A DNA stretch of 64,000 bases from Candidatus Micrarchaeota archaeon (lineage in GTDB: Archaea; Micrarchaeota; Micrarchaeia; Micrarchaeales; Micrarchaeaceae): the NCBI GenBank assembly GCA_028866575.1, contig JAGWHU010000003.1:1-64000 (forward strand). The letters are read 5' to 3'. This document shows positions 42,934-51,247 of this stretch, one piece after another; the stretch's first letter is position 1, and each line of letters begins with the position of its first letter. The position numbers and the translations under genes are program-made. Below the pieces are notes generated by a model that worked only from the letters and a program-made list of their open reading frames with translations, was not told where the DNA came from and made no database searches.

Positions 42934-45009
42934 ATGACCTTCAAGAGAATCTCTGTGGTTATTTCCTGCGTTGTCGCAGCGCTGCTCCTTGCGGGCATTA
43001 ACGCCCAGACGCTCAACAGCTACCTTGCAACCTACATACCTAATGCGACCATAAGCGGCGCATCCTACTTCAACCAGCAGGCAAACGGCAACAACTACGT
43101 TGTGATGCAGCTTTCCGGGGCATCCAACAGGTACGTGGTCATAAGCAACGCGAGCGGGACATATTCCCTTGTTACAGACAACAGCACCATACAGTCGGTG
43201 CTTACGCCTTTCCTTGTCAACAGGTACTATCCCAGCGCCTCAGCCCTGGCCATACTGAAGTCGGAGATGACAGCCTCGGAAAGCTATTCGCAGGCGAACC
43301 TATCCACATGCCTGGTCGAGACGGGGCTGAACAGCCAGAACACGTGCACGCTTGCAAACTCCTGCTTCTCATGCCAGACGGTGCCTGTGTGCAAGAAGGT
43401 GCTCAACTCAATAGGAGGGCCCTATACCCCGTTCGGGTTCGGGGTCATGAACTTCGAGTCCAATTACACAAGGCTGAACAGCAGCTACAACAGCTACTTT
43501 GCACTGCTTAATTCAGTCAATTCAACCAATGCTGGTACTGTCATATCCGAGCTTTCGGCAATAACCGCCAACATAACCAAAATATCCCAGGTAATGGACC
43601 AGAACCCGATATTCCCGCCGCCGTCAGGATCATCATTCAGCACCTGCCCTACCGGCGGAAACCCGCTAAACGCCCCATGGTACTGCGTAGCCGTGGGTTT
43701 CTGCGCTGTAATACCATTCAACAGCACAGCTCTCGGCAACGTTAGGACAGACCTGTCGAACATAGAGGCCAGCCTTCCATCAACCATGGGCATACAGAGG
43801 ATAAGCGCGAATTCATCTGCGATAGCGCAGAACTACATAAACGCAAAGCTACAGGCCACGAACGGCGCAGCTTTCAGCAGCATGATATCCAACTTCACCC
43901 CCAGGTTCAACTCCATAATAAACAGCTCGGATAAGCTTCTTCTCGAGTACAACAACGAGACGCTCAACCAGTCCATTCTGGTGCTTAAGAACCAGTTCGC
44001 CATAGTGCAGAATGCCGGGATAAACCAGAACATAAGCACGGCAAACAGGACATTGCAATCATACCTGTCAAACACAGTTGCAACCTTCAACAGGGCGAAT
44101 TCCTCATATAACAGGATATACGGCATAGCGGAAAACAACAGCGACGCGCTGCTTGCGGCGCAGCTCGATTATCAGCAGGTGCCCACGAAGCTAGCCGCCC
44201 TTGCAAGCGAGCAGCAGGGCATAAACGCGCAGATAGACTCGGGGATAGGCTCCAACGACGTGTCCAGGATAATGCCTGAACTGCAAACCATAAGGATAGA
44301 ATCCGCGCTTTACGTGGCACCGCTTACGATCGGCTACATGCTCAAAGTGGCTGATGGGCCGTTCATAAGCGCCATACTCGGGCCATCAGGCGCCACAGTA
44401 CCTGAAAAGATAGCCACTGCTCCGTTGTATGCGGCTGTCGAGTCATTCATAATAGGCGCATTGGTGATACTTGTAATATTCGTAATAACATACCTTAGGG
44501 TCATAAGGAAGGGCAAGCTGAAGGGCAGCAGGAGCAAGAAGATCGCATGGATTGCGGTATTTGCTGTGCTGATAGCGCTGCTTCTTGCGCTCACCTATTC
44601 CACCTATGCATACGCGCAGAACGCCAACAGCTTCCTGCCATTCGGCTATTTCATGAACAACCTCAAGGCCAGCGGCAACGCCTACATAGCGCTTAACGGC
44701 AGCGCCGCGACGAACACCTCCATAATCGCATGCGCGGACACGATAAAAGGCTACCTCAACGGCACCGGCAAAACGGTGCAGATAGTGAAGCTTACCAACT
44801 ACTCATGCGTCAGCGGCAGCAACATCTCGTCACTCGGGATAAACTGCTACAGGGTGCTTCTCGACTCCGGGAAACCGATAATATTCATAAGCCAGTCGCA
44901 ATCAAGCAACATAACCTACAAGGGCCTGTACGGAACGGTGCTTTACGCTAGCGGCAACATAGCTGTAGGAAGCTCATGCACCCTCGGCAAGCTGTTCAAG
45001 AACGTATGA
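42934..45009 (+). CDS. Secreted/membrane protein with four-Cys ectodomain, unknown
   Basis: This 691-residue protein starts with a signal peptide or anchor (ISVVISCVVAALLLAGINAQ). About 480 residues of exported, Asn/Ser-rich, partly coiled sequence with many sequons and a Cys-rich patch (CTLANSCFSCQTVPVC) follow. Two membrane helices (about 502-525 and 537-560) are separated by a basic loop (RKGKLKGSRSKK). A final exported domain of about 120 residues has four Cys. That last domain resembles the ectodomain of the next gene's product. A TATA box GATATTTATAAATC (42899-42912) predicts a start at about 42931, so the message is essentially leaderless; a GTG at 42931 is an alternative start. The function is unknown; it may anchor or assemble the S-layer. 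Confidence 0.65.
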   Translation: MTFKRISVVISCVVAALLLAGINAQTLNSYLATYIPNATISGASYFNQQANGNNYVVMQLSGASNRYVVISNASGTYSLVTDNSTIQSVLTPFLVNRYYPSASALAILKSEMTASESYSQANLSTCLVETGLNSQNTCTLANSCFSCQTVPVCKKVLNSIGGPYTPFGFGVMNFESNYTRLNSSYNSYFALLNSVNSTNAGTVISELSAITANITKISQVMDQNPIFPPPSGSSFSTCPTGGNPLNAPWYCVAVGFCAVIPFNSTALGNVRTDLSNIEASLPSTMGIQRISANSSAIAQNYINAKLQATNGAAFSSMISNFTPRFNSIINSSDKLLLEYNNETLNQSILVLKNQFAIVQNAGINQNISTANRTLQSYLSNTVATFNRANSSYNRIYGIAENNSDALLAAQLDYQQVPTKLAALASEQQGINAQIDSGIGSNDVSRIMPELQTIRIESALYVAPLTIGYMLKVADGPFISAILGPSGATVPEKIATAPLYAAVESFIIGALVILVIFVITYLRVIRKGKLKGSRSKKIAWIAVFAVLIALLLALTYSTYAYAQNANSFLPFGYFMNNLKASGNAYIALNGSAATNTSIIACADTIKGYLNGTGKTVQIVKLTNYSCVSGSNISSLGINCYRVLLDSGKPIIFISQSQSSNITYKGLYGTVLYASGNIAVGSSCTLGKLFKNV

Positions 45010-45053
45010 TTATATAAAACTGAGCACAAAAGTAAGAGTAGAGTGGGGGCATC

Positions 45054-45650
45054 ATGGCAACGCAAACACAGCCAAAGACGAAGTCAGCTACAAAGCCAAG
45101 GCCCAAGGCTGCCGCTCCGAGAAGCCAGAGGAAAAACCCGGGGGCAGCAAAGTACATAGTCGCTACAATACTGGTCGTCATAATAATAATTGCCGCCATA
45201 TTCGCCGATTCGCTGTTTCCGAAGGTGGCAACCCCAAGCAGCAGCTTCACCGTATTCAAGAACAACTTCAACTCAGCCCCAAGGGTCAACATATTCGTAG
45301 CCGCATACAATGGCACAGTCCTCAGCAGCACCGTGGGCTGCGCAACCGCAATCATAGAGCAGATAGTCGCAAGCAGGTCGAACCACAGGAACGCTAGCAC
45401 CATAGACCTCAACATAATCAACCAGACTTCATGCATAAGGACGACAGGACTTGGTACGAAGAACGTAAGCAACTACACGACCACGTCGCTGCAGAACTGC
45501 CTCAATACGAGCAGCACGGAGCCCTCAATATACATAAACTACAGCGCCACGAATACGACGATAATAAGGCCAGAATACCTGTACATGTCGGGGGACTCCA
45601 TGTTCCTCAGCGAATGCGGCCTCGCGTCAGAGATAAGCCAAGGCGGTTAG
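45054..45650 (+). CDS. Single-pass surface protein with four-Cys ectodomain, unknown
   Basis: This 198-residue protein has a basic, Pro/Lys-rich cytosolic tail (residues 1-32), one membrane helix (about 33-52) and an exported domain of 140 residues with several NxS/T sequons. Four Cys in the exported part are spaced like those in the C-terminal domain of the preceding 691-residue protein (CATAI...SC, ...NC, ...ECGL). The YINYSATNTTI and LYMSGD segments also match in position. It is 45 bp downstream of that gene and four bases before apt, so all three are probably one transcript. Confidence 0.6.
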   Translation: MATQTQPKTKSATKPRPKAAAPRSQRKNPGAAKYIVATILVVIIIIAAIFADSLFPKVATPSSSFTVFKNNFNSAPRVNIFVAAYNGTVLSSTVGCATAIIEQIVASRSNHRNASTIDLNIINQTSCIRTTGLGTKNVSNYTTTSLQNCLNTSSTEPSIYINYSATNTTIIRPEYLYMSGDSMFLSECGLASEISQGG

Positions 45651-45654
45651 TCTG

Positions 45655-46176
45655 ATGGACGAGCAGCTCATAAAAAGCAGGATAAGGGACATACCCGATT
45701 ACCCTAAGAAGGGCATAGTGTTCAGGGACATAACAACGCTACTCAGCGACGGCGCAGCATTCCAGATGTGCATAGACGCGCTTGCGGATTCCGTCAAGGA
45801 CAAGCGCATAGACTACATAATGGGCATAGAGGCTCGCGGATTCATAATAGCATCTGCGCTTGCCTACAAGACCGGGAAGGGATTCATACCTGCCAGGAAG
45901 AAGGGGAAGCTGCCCTGGAAGACCGTCGTAAGGAGCTACGATCTAGAATACGGCAAGGATTCGCTGGAGATGCACGAGGATGCGGTAGGGAAAGGCAGCA
46001 GCGTGCTCATAGCGGATGACCTGCTTGCAACCGGCGGCACGGCCAAGGCCGCTGCGGAAATGATCGGCGAAATGGGCGCAAACGTCGCGGCGATCGCGTT
46101 CCTGGTCGAGCTGACGGGGCTGAAGGGCCGCGAAAAGCTCTCGGGCTACGAAGTGATATCCCTTGCAAAATACTGA
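45655..46176 (+). CDS. apt: Adenine phosphoribosyltransferase
   Basis: This 173-residue enzyme salvages adenine to AMP using PRPP. It has the family N-terminus IRDIPDYPKKGIVFRDITTLL, the substrate loop GIEARGFIIASALAY, FIPARKKGKLPWKT and the PRPP-binding signature SVLIADDLLATGGTAKAA. Length is typical. It starts four bases after the preceding stop and converges on the aRF1 gene (5-bp gap). Confidence 0.94.
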   Translation: MDEQLIKSRIRDIPDYPKKGIVFRDITTLLSDGAAFQMCIDALADSVKDKRIDYIMGIEARGFIIASALAYKTGKGFIPARKKGKLPWKTVVRSYDLEYGKDSLEMHEDAVGKGSSVLIADDLLATGGTAKAAAEMIGEMGANVAAIAFLVELTGLKGREKLSGYEVISLAKY

Positions 46177-46181
46177 GGCAA

Positions 46182-47384
46182 CTATTTCCTGTATCTCAGC
46201 ATAGCGGCTATGCCCTTGAATCCTAGAAGCAGCTCGTTCCCGTGCGGGCTGTTCACCGAGACGAAAACGACTTCAATCCCCTTCTTGTCGGCGATCTCTA
46301 TGAGCTCCTCGACGACGTCCTTCTGGCTCAATATGTCGAGGTTGCCGCCGTCATCGTCGTGCTTCGCGCGCCTGCTGTTCCCCTGCTCTATGGACCTGAT
46401 TGTATTCCCGCAGCTGGAGCATTTGTACTCCACCTCTGCCAACTCAACGTCCTCGCTCACTATGAGCCTGGAGACGTTGTCGGAATTCAGGGCCTTCCTG
46501 ACGTTCTCATAGCCGTAAACCGCAAGCCCGTTCCTCGATACCTCGTCAAGGAACCTTTCCATAATCCTCCTCTCCTTGACCGCAGCCTGCTCCGAGAGGA
46601 GCTCCTTCGCCTTTTCAAGCAGCTCGTTGATCCCTGTGTGCTCGTCCGTATATCCGGTATCGAATATGCCAAGGACCTTGACCTGGTAGTTCAGGTTCTT
46701 GGATTTCACGAAGTTTTCCTTGGTAGGGCCCGGGCCGCCCACCACAAGCCCGCTGAGCTTGTTCTGGTATTTCACGTATACGTCGTTCACCGCATCCGCA
46801 ACAGTCTTGTAGTAATCGTCTATGCTCTCCTCTATGGCCCTCTCGTACCTGCCCGCCGACTGGCCGCCCTTCCTGACCTTGGCGTGGGCGAACGACCTCG
46901 CCCTCTTCTCCAGGTTGAAGTAGGTGCCCTTCAGCACGCCTATAGTCGCGTCCCTGCCGTCCATCACAACAAGCACGTACATCTCCTTTGCCTCCAGCAT
47001 CGCCTCTAGGGGCTCAAGCAGGAACGTGGAATCGCACCTGTAGATGTTTGCCTTTATCGGCTGCGGCGGATCTATCGAGAAGAGCTCTATGTCCGGCTTT
47101 GCCTGCACGCTTGATATGTTGCCCGCAAAAACTGCGAAGCCGTTCTTAGGTGGCTTCTTGTAGAGGCGCAGGTACTGCACCAGCCTGTCTATTGCCCCCT
47201 GCACGTTCTGCTTGGTAGTCTTGGACTTTATGTTGCCGGCCTGCCCCCTCTCATCGTTCAGCTTCCCTATCTCGTCGCTAAGGGAGAAATCAGGAGGCAC
47301 GTATATGCTTATGAGCTCGGTCCCGGAGCCCCTGATCGCCGAAAGCCTTTTCAATTCTTTCTTGACATCGTATTCGTTCTTCAA
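46182..47384 (-). CDS. prf1: Peptide chain release factor aRF1
   Basis: This 400-residue protein recognises all three stop codons and triggers peptide release. It carries the decoding motif NIKSKTTKQNV, the catalytic GGQ in RKGGQSAGRYER, VVGGPGPTKENF in the middle domain, and a zinc-like pair CSSCGNTI in the C-terminal domain. Length is slightly under the usual 410-420. It lies 11 bp after serS on the same strand; both are translation genes. Confidence 0.95.
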   Translation of the reverse strand: MKNEYDVKKELKRLSAIRGSGTELISIYVPPDFSLSDEIGKLNDERGQAGNIKSKTTKQNVQGAIDRLVQYLRLYKKPPKNGFAVFAGNISSVQAKPDIELFSIDPPQPIKANIYRCDSTFLLEPLEAMLEAKEMYVLVVMDGRDATIGVLKGTYFNLEKRARSFAHAKVRKGGQSAGRYERAIEESIDDYYKTVADAVNDVYVKYQNKLSGLVVGGPGPTKENFVKSKNLNYQVKVLGIFDTGYTDEHTGINELLEKAKELLSEQAAVKERRIMERFLDEVSRNGLAVYGYENVRKALNSDNVSRLIVSEDVELAEVEYKCSSCGNTIRSIEQGNSRRAKHDDDGGNLDILSQKDVVEELIEIADKKGIEVVFVSVNSPHGNELLLGFKGIAAMLRYRK

Positions 47385-47395
47385 AAAAGCACCAG

Positions 47396-48694
47396 CTAGC
47401 CTATCCTGCTCTTACCCATATAGGGCACAAGCGCGTCTGGAACTGTTATCGTGCCGTCGCCGTTCAGGTAATTCTCCGTAATCGCAACAATCATCCTCGT
47501 AGTGGGTATAAGCGTTGAATTGAGCGTGTGGACGTATCTCCGCTCTCCCCTTTCGTCGTACCTTATGTTGAGCCTTACGCTCTGCCAGTCAGTGCAGTTG
47601 GAGCATGATGCGACTTCCCTGTATGCCTTCTGCCCGTACATGTAGGCCTCTATGTCGTTCTTCCTTGCAGCTACAGCGCCTATGCCGCCGGTGCAGAACT
47701 CCAATACTCTGTATGGCAGCTTGAGCTTCTGCGATATGCCCTCGGCGTTGGCAAGCAGCTCATCGAAATACCTGCCTGAGTCCTCAGGCTTTGAGAATAT
47801 GAACTGCTCTATCTTGTAGAAGTTGTGCACCCTGAAGATGCCCTTGGTGTCCTTGCTCCTGGATCCTGCTTCCCTCCTGAAGCACGGGCTTATCCCAAGG
47901 TATTTCTTAGGCAGATCCCCAGCATCGAGCACCTGGTTTGCGTGCAGCGCAGCCATCGGATGCTCCGATGTCGCTATCAGGAACAGGTCATCGCCTGTTT
48001 TCTCGTAATCCGTTTTCCCAGATGCCTCATTAGGGTCAGATACCCTGTAGAGCAGCTCCTCGAAGTCCCCCAATGCGGCAACGCCCTTGTAGAATTCCTT
48101 CCTGAGCATCAATGGGGGTGCAATGAGCGTATAGCCCTTCTTCGTCATTTCGTCAATGCCGAACCTTATGAGCGCCTGCTCAAGCAGCGCTAGGTCCCCC
48201 TTCAGGTAGTAGAACCTGGCCCCGCTCACCACAGATGCCTGCTCTATCTCAAGGAGGCCCAGCCTCTCAAGGGCTTCCTGGTGGTTTGCGCCCTTCCTGC
48301 TATTGTCTACCTCTCCCCACTTCCTTATCTCAACGTTCTGGTCCTCGCCCTCGCCGTAGGGCACGGCCCTGTCAAGCACGTTGGGCATGTTCCAGAGGAG
48401 CTTTTCCATTTCAGCAGAATCCTTGTCGAGGCTCATCTCCATCTCCTCTATCTGCTCCTTCAGGTAGGAAAGCGACTCCACCTTCTCCTTTATCTCCATT
48501 CCCTTCTTCTTGAGCTCCGACACCTCTATGCTTGCCCTGTTCCTCTTGGACTGCAGCTCCTGGAGCTGGGTCTTGCATTCCCTCCATTCCCTATCAAGAT
48601 CCAGCAGTTTCCCTATCGGGTAGTCGCTTTTCCTCCTGTTGAGCGATTCCCTTATCTCCTCCAGGTGGTCCCTCACGTATTTGGTGGTAAGCAT
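47396..48694 (-). CDS. serS: Serine--tRNA ligase, common (bacterial/eukaryal) type
   Basis: This 432-residue class II synthetase has the long antiparallel coiled-coil arm (about residues 30-105, RKSDYPIGKLLDLDREWREC...) that grips the long variable arm of tRNA-Ser. The catalytic core has motif 2 SPCFRREAGSRSKDTKGIFRVHNFYKIEQF and motif 3 LNSTLIPTTRMIVAITENY. It is the common SerRS, not the rare methanogen type. It is cotranscribed with the aRF1 gene. Confidence 0.95.
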   Translation of the reverse strand: MLTTKYVRDHLEEIRESLNRRKSDYPIGKLLDLDREWRECKTQLQELQSKRNRASIEVSELKKKGMEIKEKVESLSYLKEQIEEMEMSLDKDSAEMEKLLWNMPNVLDRAVPYGEGEDQNVEIRKWGEVDNSRKGANHQEALERLGLLEIEQASVVSGARFYYLKGDLALLEQALIRFGIDEMTKKGYTLIAPPLMLRKEFYKGVAALGDFEELLYRVSDPNEASGKTDYEKTGDDLFLIATSEHPMAALHANQVLDAGDLPKKYLGISPCFRREAGSRSKDTKGIFRVHNFYKIEQFIFSKPEDSGRYFDELLANAEGISQKLKLPYRVLEFCTGGIGAVAARKNDIEAYMYGQKAYREVASCSNCTDWQSVRLNIRYDERGERRYVHTLNSTLIPTTRMIVAITENYLNGDGTITVPDALVPYMGKSRIG

Positions 48695-48802
48695 CTGAAT
48701 ACCTATTGTTACTAGTTATTCTCGCATAAAAGAATTATAAAGGATGCGCTTATAACGAGAAACAGATACATTTTTAATGTTTGAAAATTAATTAAAACAG
48801 AT

Positions 48803-48888
48803 GCAGGGATAGCAAAGCCCGGCCAAATGCGACGGGTTTAGGGCCCGCTCCCTTAGAGGGTTCGAGAGTTCAAATCTCTCTCCCTGCA
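48803..48888 (+). tRNA. tRNA-Leu (anticodon UAG)
   Basis: This 86-base class II tRNA has an acceptor stem GCAGGGA/TCCCTGC with discriminator A, a D-arm beginning AGCAAAGCC, an anticodon loop TTTAGGG with TAG at 48839-48841, a variable arm CTCCC/GAGGG and a T-arm GAGAG/CTCTC around TTCAAAT. The CCA end is not encoded. The base pair at the top of the anticodon stem is A-C, a mild oddity. A TATA-like CATTTTTAATG lies about 27 bp before it. Its 3' half is the attachment site of the adjacent integrated element and is duplicated at 51955-51987. Confidence 0.9.
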
Positions 48889-48890
48889 AA
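48858..48890 (+). repeat. attL: 33-bp direct repeat in the tRNA-Leu 3' half
   Basis: A 33-bp block, identical to 51955-51987, covers the T-arm and the 3' acceptor strand of the tRNA plus two bases. The copies are offset by 3097 bp. On the plus strand both are open in the phase that encodes GSRVQISLPA, linking the two integrase fragments. Confidence 0.9.
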
Positions 48891-49745
48891 TGAAAATTAC
48901 GACGACAAAACCGAGTTCAGAAATCCAAGGCAGAAATCTTTCAAGAGGAAAGATTTCGAGAAATTTTCGGAGAAAATGAGGCAGGTGTCCATGCTGGTGT
49001 CATGGCACCAACTCCAGCAGATGCAATCGGTCCTTCACAAAACGCAAACCAAGAGGTTTGCAGGAAAAAGAAGAACCCCAAAATACGGCTCATTGTCAAA
49101 GGCATTTACGGACAGTCAGATAACTCAATTCTTCAGGGTTATAGACAATGACAAGTTTCAACTTATCTTCCAATACCAAGCGCAGCTTGGGCTCAGGATA
49201 GGAGAAGCTGTCAGAGTAAATGTAAAAGACATCAACTTCCAGACAAGAGAGCTTACTCTAAGGACGGAAAAAGCAGGTAGAATAGACACATTGCTAATAC
49301 CTGCTCTGTTATTTAAGGATACTTTAGCCTTCGTAGCGAAGCATGAAGCAGAAATAGGTAAAGCTCTTGGATACATCTTTTTCAGAACCAGAAGCAACAG
49401 AACTGAGAATTTTGTGGAGCAAAATTATGTGCGAAACAGGTTCAGATACTATGTAGTAAAGGCTGGTTTGGATCAGACTTACGATTCATCAGAAGAGTCT
49501 GTTATAAACAGACGGCCTAGAAGCCTGCACAGGCTTACTACTCATAGCTTAGGCACTACGCAATTACCAGCTTCGCCAAGCAAACAAACGGCAATCTTGT
49601 ATTGACTATCAGATTTGCGAGGCACTCTAATCCCGATACTACTATGATTTACATAAGCACCAAGAAAGAGGAACTCTATAAAGAGATAGACAATACCTTC
49701 TCATTTGAGCGAGCAGAAAATCTAAAAAGAAGGATTAGTACTTGA
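48889..49745 (+). pseudogene. SSV-type tyrosine integrase, C-terminal part (intC), frameshifted
   Basis: The frame is open from inside the tRNA att sequence through the first ATG (48976) and encodes the core-binding and catalytic domains. The box I arginine lies in LGLRIGEAVRV. At 49549-49554 the text reads THSL and then leaves the family frame; a shift of -1 after the TTA codon gives RHYAITSFAKQTNG and RHSNPDTTMIYIST, the box II His/Arg and the tyrosine nucleophile, ending at 49745. The unshifted frame stops at 49605. Either one base was lost, the shift is programmed, or there is a sequencing error. The first 28 codons are at 51902-51985. The last 11 bases overlap the relE gene. Confidence 0.85.
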
Positions 49746-50067
49746 AACGGCGTTCATATTCTTTATGCGGCAGCCATTCGAGCAATATGGTAATTATGTC
49801 TACCTCGCTTCCAGCTATTGAGTACATCAATCGCCACGCTCCCGGAAGATTATATTTCCAGAGGTTGTTTATGCCGTATTTTTGAATGTAGATTTTGGGT
49901 ATCAATCGCTTAGGTATGTGAATACCACATAACGGGTTCTTTTTCAGGTCGTCTATTGCTCTATTCAGGAATTTGTACAGAGTTGGATCCTCCTTTTCTA
50001 GCTTCATAAATGCCTCTTTAAGCTTATCATCGGCAAATTGGACATAGACTGGTCTATTGTCTTTCAT
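49735..50067 (-). CDS. RelE/ParE-family toxin
   Basis: This 110-residue protein has the RelE-type fold pattern: two N-terminal helices (DDKLKEAFMKLEKEDPTLYKFL, then AIDDLKKNPLCG) and a four-strand sheet ending INNLWKYNLPGAWRLMYSI and VDIITILLEWLPHKEYERRF. This matches archaeal RelE mRNA interferases, which cut mRNA in the ribosomal A site. Its ATG overlaps the stop of the upstream wHTH gene (ATGA), so antitoxin is made first. It would stabilise the element in its host. Confidence 0.8.
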   Translation of the reverse strand: MKDNRPVYVQFADDKLKEAFMKLEKEDPTLYKFLNRAIDDLKKNPLCGIHIPKRLIPKIYIQKYGINNLWKYNLPGAWRLMYSIAGSEVDIITILLEWLPHKEYERRFKY

Positions 50068-50324
50068 CTAACCATCAGGTTCGAGTTCCTATACTTTGCG
50101 GCAAGCTCTGGATTCCATATCCATATGACCTTGCTCCCCTTTATTACTATCTTTCCTGAATTCTCGAGGTAGTCTAGTATGACTGTAAAAGTCTGGTACA
50201 TTGTCTTCCTCGGCAGAGCAAGCCAAAGGCTCCTCTTAGACCTGAATTCACCGTTCTTTTTCAACATTTCCTCTACCATAAGCACGGTGTCCAACCTAGG
50301 ATAGTGAATCAATTGCTTTTGCAT
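50064..50324 (-). CDS. Winged-helix antitoxin/regulator partner of RelE
   Basis: This 86-residue protein begins MQKQLIHYPRLDTVLMVEEMLKKNG and continues with EFRSKRSLWLALPRKTMYQTFTVILDYLENSGKIVI, a winged helix-turn-helix, then a short KVIWIWNPE wing and tail. It directly precedes relE with a four-base overlap, the usual antitoxin position. The frame extends 14 codons further, but the TATA box at about 50346-50355 puts the transcript start at the ATG 50324. It probably represses its own promoter through the palindrome at 50327-50348. Confidence 0.75.
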   Translation of the reverse strand: MQKQLIHYPRLDTVLMVEEMLKKNGEFRSKRSLWLALPRKTMYQTFTVILDYLENSGKIVIKGSKVIWIWNPELAAKYRNSNLMVR

Positions 50325-50326
50325 AG

Positions 50327-50348
50327 TAATATATAGAACTATATAATA
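50327..50348. promoter_or_regulatory. Palindromic operator of the wHTH-RelE pair
   Basis: Two 10-base arms (TAATATATAG and CTATATAATA, 9 of 10 complementary) flank an AA centre. The site lies between the minus-strand TATA box and the start codon at 50324, where a bound wHTH dimer would block initiation. Confidence 0.5.
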
Positions 50349-50366
50349 TATAAACTTATCTATCAT

Positions 50367-50720
50367 TTAGGGTTCAGGTAGAGTAAAACACCCTTTCAGG
50401 TAGAGTAAAATGACCTTTGTTTGCCCTATTTTTGGTCGTTTTCCCTCGTAAAACTCCCCATTAGTCGGAAAACACCATATTTTGCCTACTTTTTGAAAAG
50501 TTAGGTAGAGTAAGCCGTCGCCCGCCCCAAAAGTCGCCTTCCGGCGACGCTCGGCGGGCTAGGCCTCTCAATCTAAAGCCGTTTTGCCCCCTCCCAACAA
50601 AACGGCGTAAAGGTTCCTTGAACTGCTAGGTAGCTAGCTTAAAGCTCTTTGGAGCGTCAGGGAGCCACCTCGTGAGCTTGCTCAAGCAAGCGATAGAGAT
50701 GTGGCGACCCCAAGGATAGA
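50367..50720. other. Iteron and hairpin region, possible replication origin
   Basis: There is no gene in these 354 bp. TTCAGGTAGAGTAAAA occurs at 50373-50388 and 50395-50410 (22-bp spacing), and a third AGGTAGAGTAAG copy is at 50503-50514. Three GC-rich structures follow. The first is nested, GCCCGCC/GGCGGGC (50520-50559) enclosing GTCGCC/GGCGAC. The second is GCCGTTTTG/CAAAACGGC (50578-50606). The third is GCCAC/GTGGC enclosing GCTTGC/GCAAGC (50664-50705). Iterons next to cruciforms are common in small plasmid origins. Some of the structures could instead be an RNA. Confidence 0.45.
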
Positions 50721-50724
50721 TAGC

Positions 50725-50732
50725 TATAAAAG
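50725..50732 (+). promoter_or_regulatory. TATA box of the element membrane protein gene
   Basis: TATAAAAG has its centre about 26 bp before position 50754, next to a GTG at 50755, predicting a leaderless transcript. Confidence 0.45.
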
Positions 50733-50754
50733 AGTATCCAGATTTATACTTTAG

Positions 50755-51239
50755 GTGTCTAGCTGGAACCCAAAAGGCCATTAGGAATAACTATACTTAC
50801 CATTGTTTACGCAATTCTAGGAATAGCTACAATTATTGATGTTATATTAAAGGTAACATCCTCTTTGTTTTTGATAAATATAATATCTACTTTAGCTACA
50901 GTATTCAGCCCAGTAACAGTGTTAACGATTTTTCTATTAAAATATAGTACAATTGTTAATTTGTTTTTTGTTGTAGCTGGGTTGTTAGAATTAATTGCGT
51001 CTTATGGATTATATGCAAGGAAAAAATGGAGTAAATTGCTTGTAGTGATACTTGCAATCATGGTGTTGCTCTACGGTTTATTATTTGTGGGATCAAATAT
51101 CTCTTCATTGCAGCAGCAACTAAGTAGTTATGGATATAGAGCAATAGAAAGTATCGTGTATGCACTTATAATGAATATAATTCTACCGATTCTTGTAATT
51201 TATTACGTTGCTAGAAAAGAGGCCAAAAGTTTTGTTTAG
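50755..51239 (+). CDS. Four-helix membrane protein, apparently needing a -1 frameshift
   Basis: The long open part (TTG at 50865 to 51239) encodes three to four membrane helices. The same frame is open back to 50763 and there encodes KRPLGITILTIVYAILGIAT, a typical first helix of small archaeal membrane proteins, but without a start codon. A leaderless GTG at 50755, correctly placed after the TATA box, opens another frame: MSSWNPK. Slipping back one base on CCCAAAA joins them to give MSSWNPKRPLGI. The zero-frame codons are AAC CCA AAA, the X XXY YYZ arrangement of -1 slippery sites. A lost base is the simpler alternative. If neither holds, the TTG at 50865 starts a 124-residue protein. The function is unknown. 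Confidence 0.55.
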
Positions 51240-51247
51240 GTGAATTA

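Noticed and set aside
48795-48888. tRNA-Ser instead of tRNA-Leu because of the long variable arm
   Set aside because: The anticodon loop TTTAGGG gives UAG, and the arm and D-loop follow archaeal tRNA-Leu.
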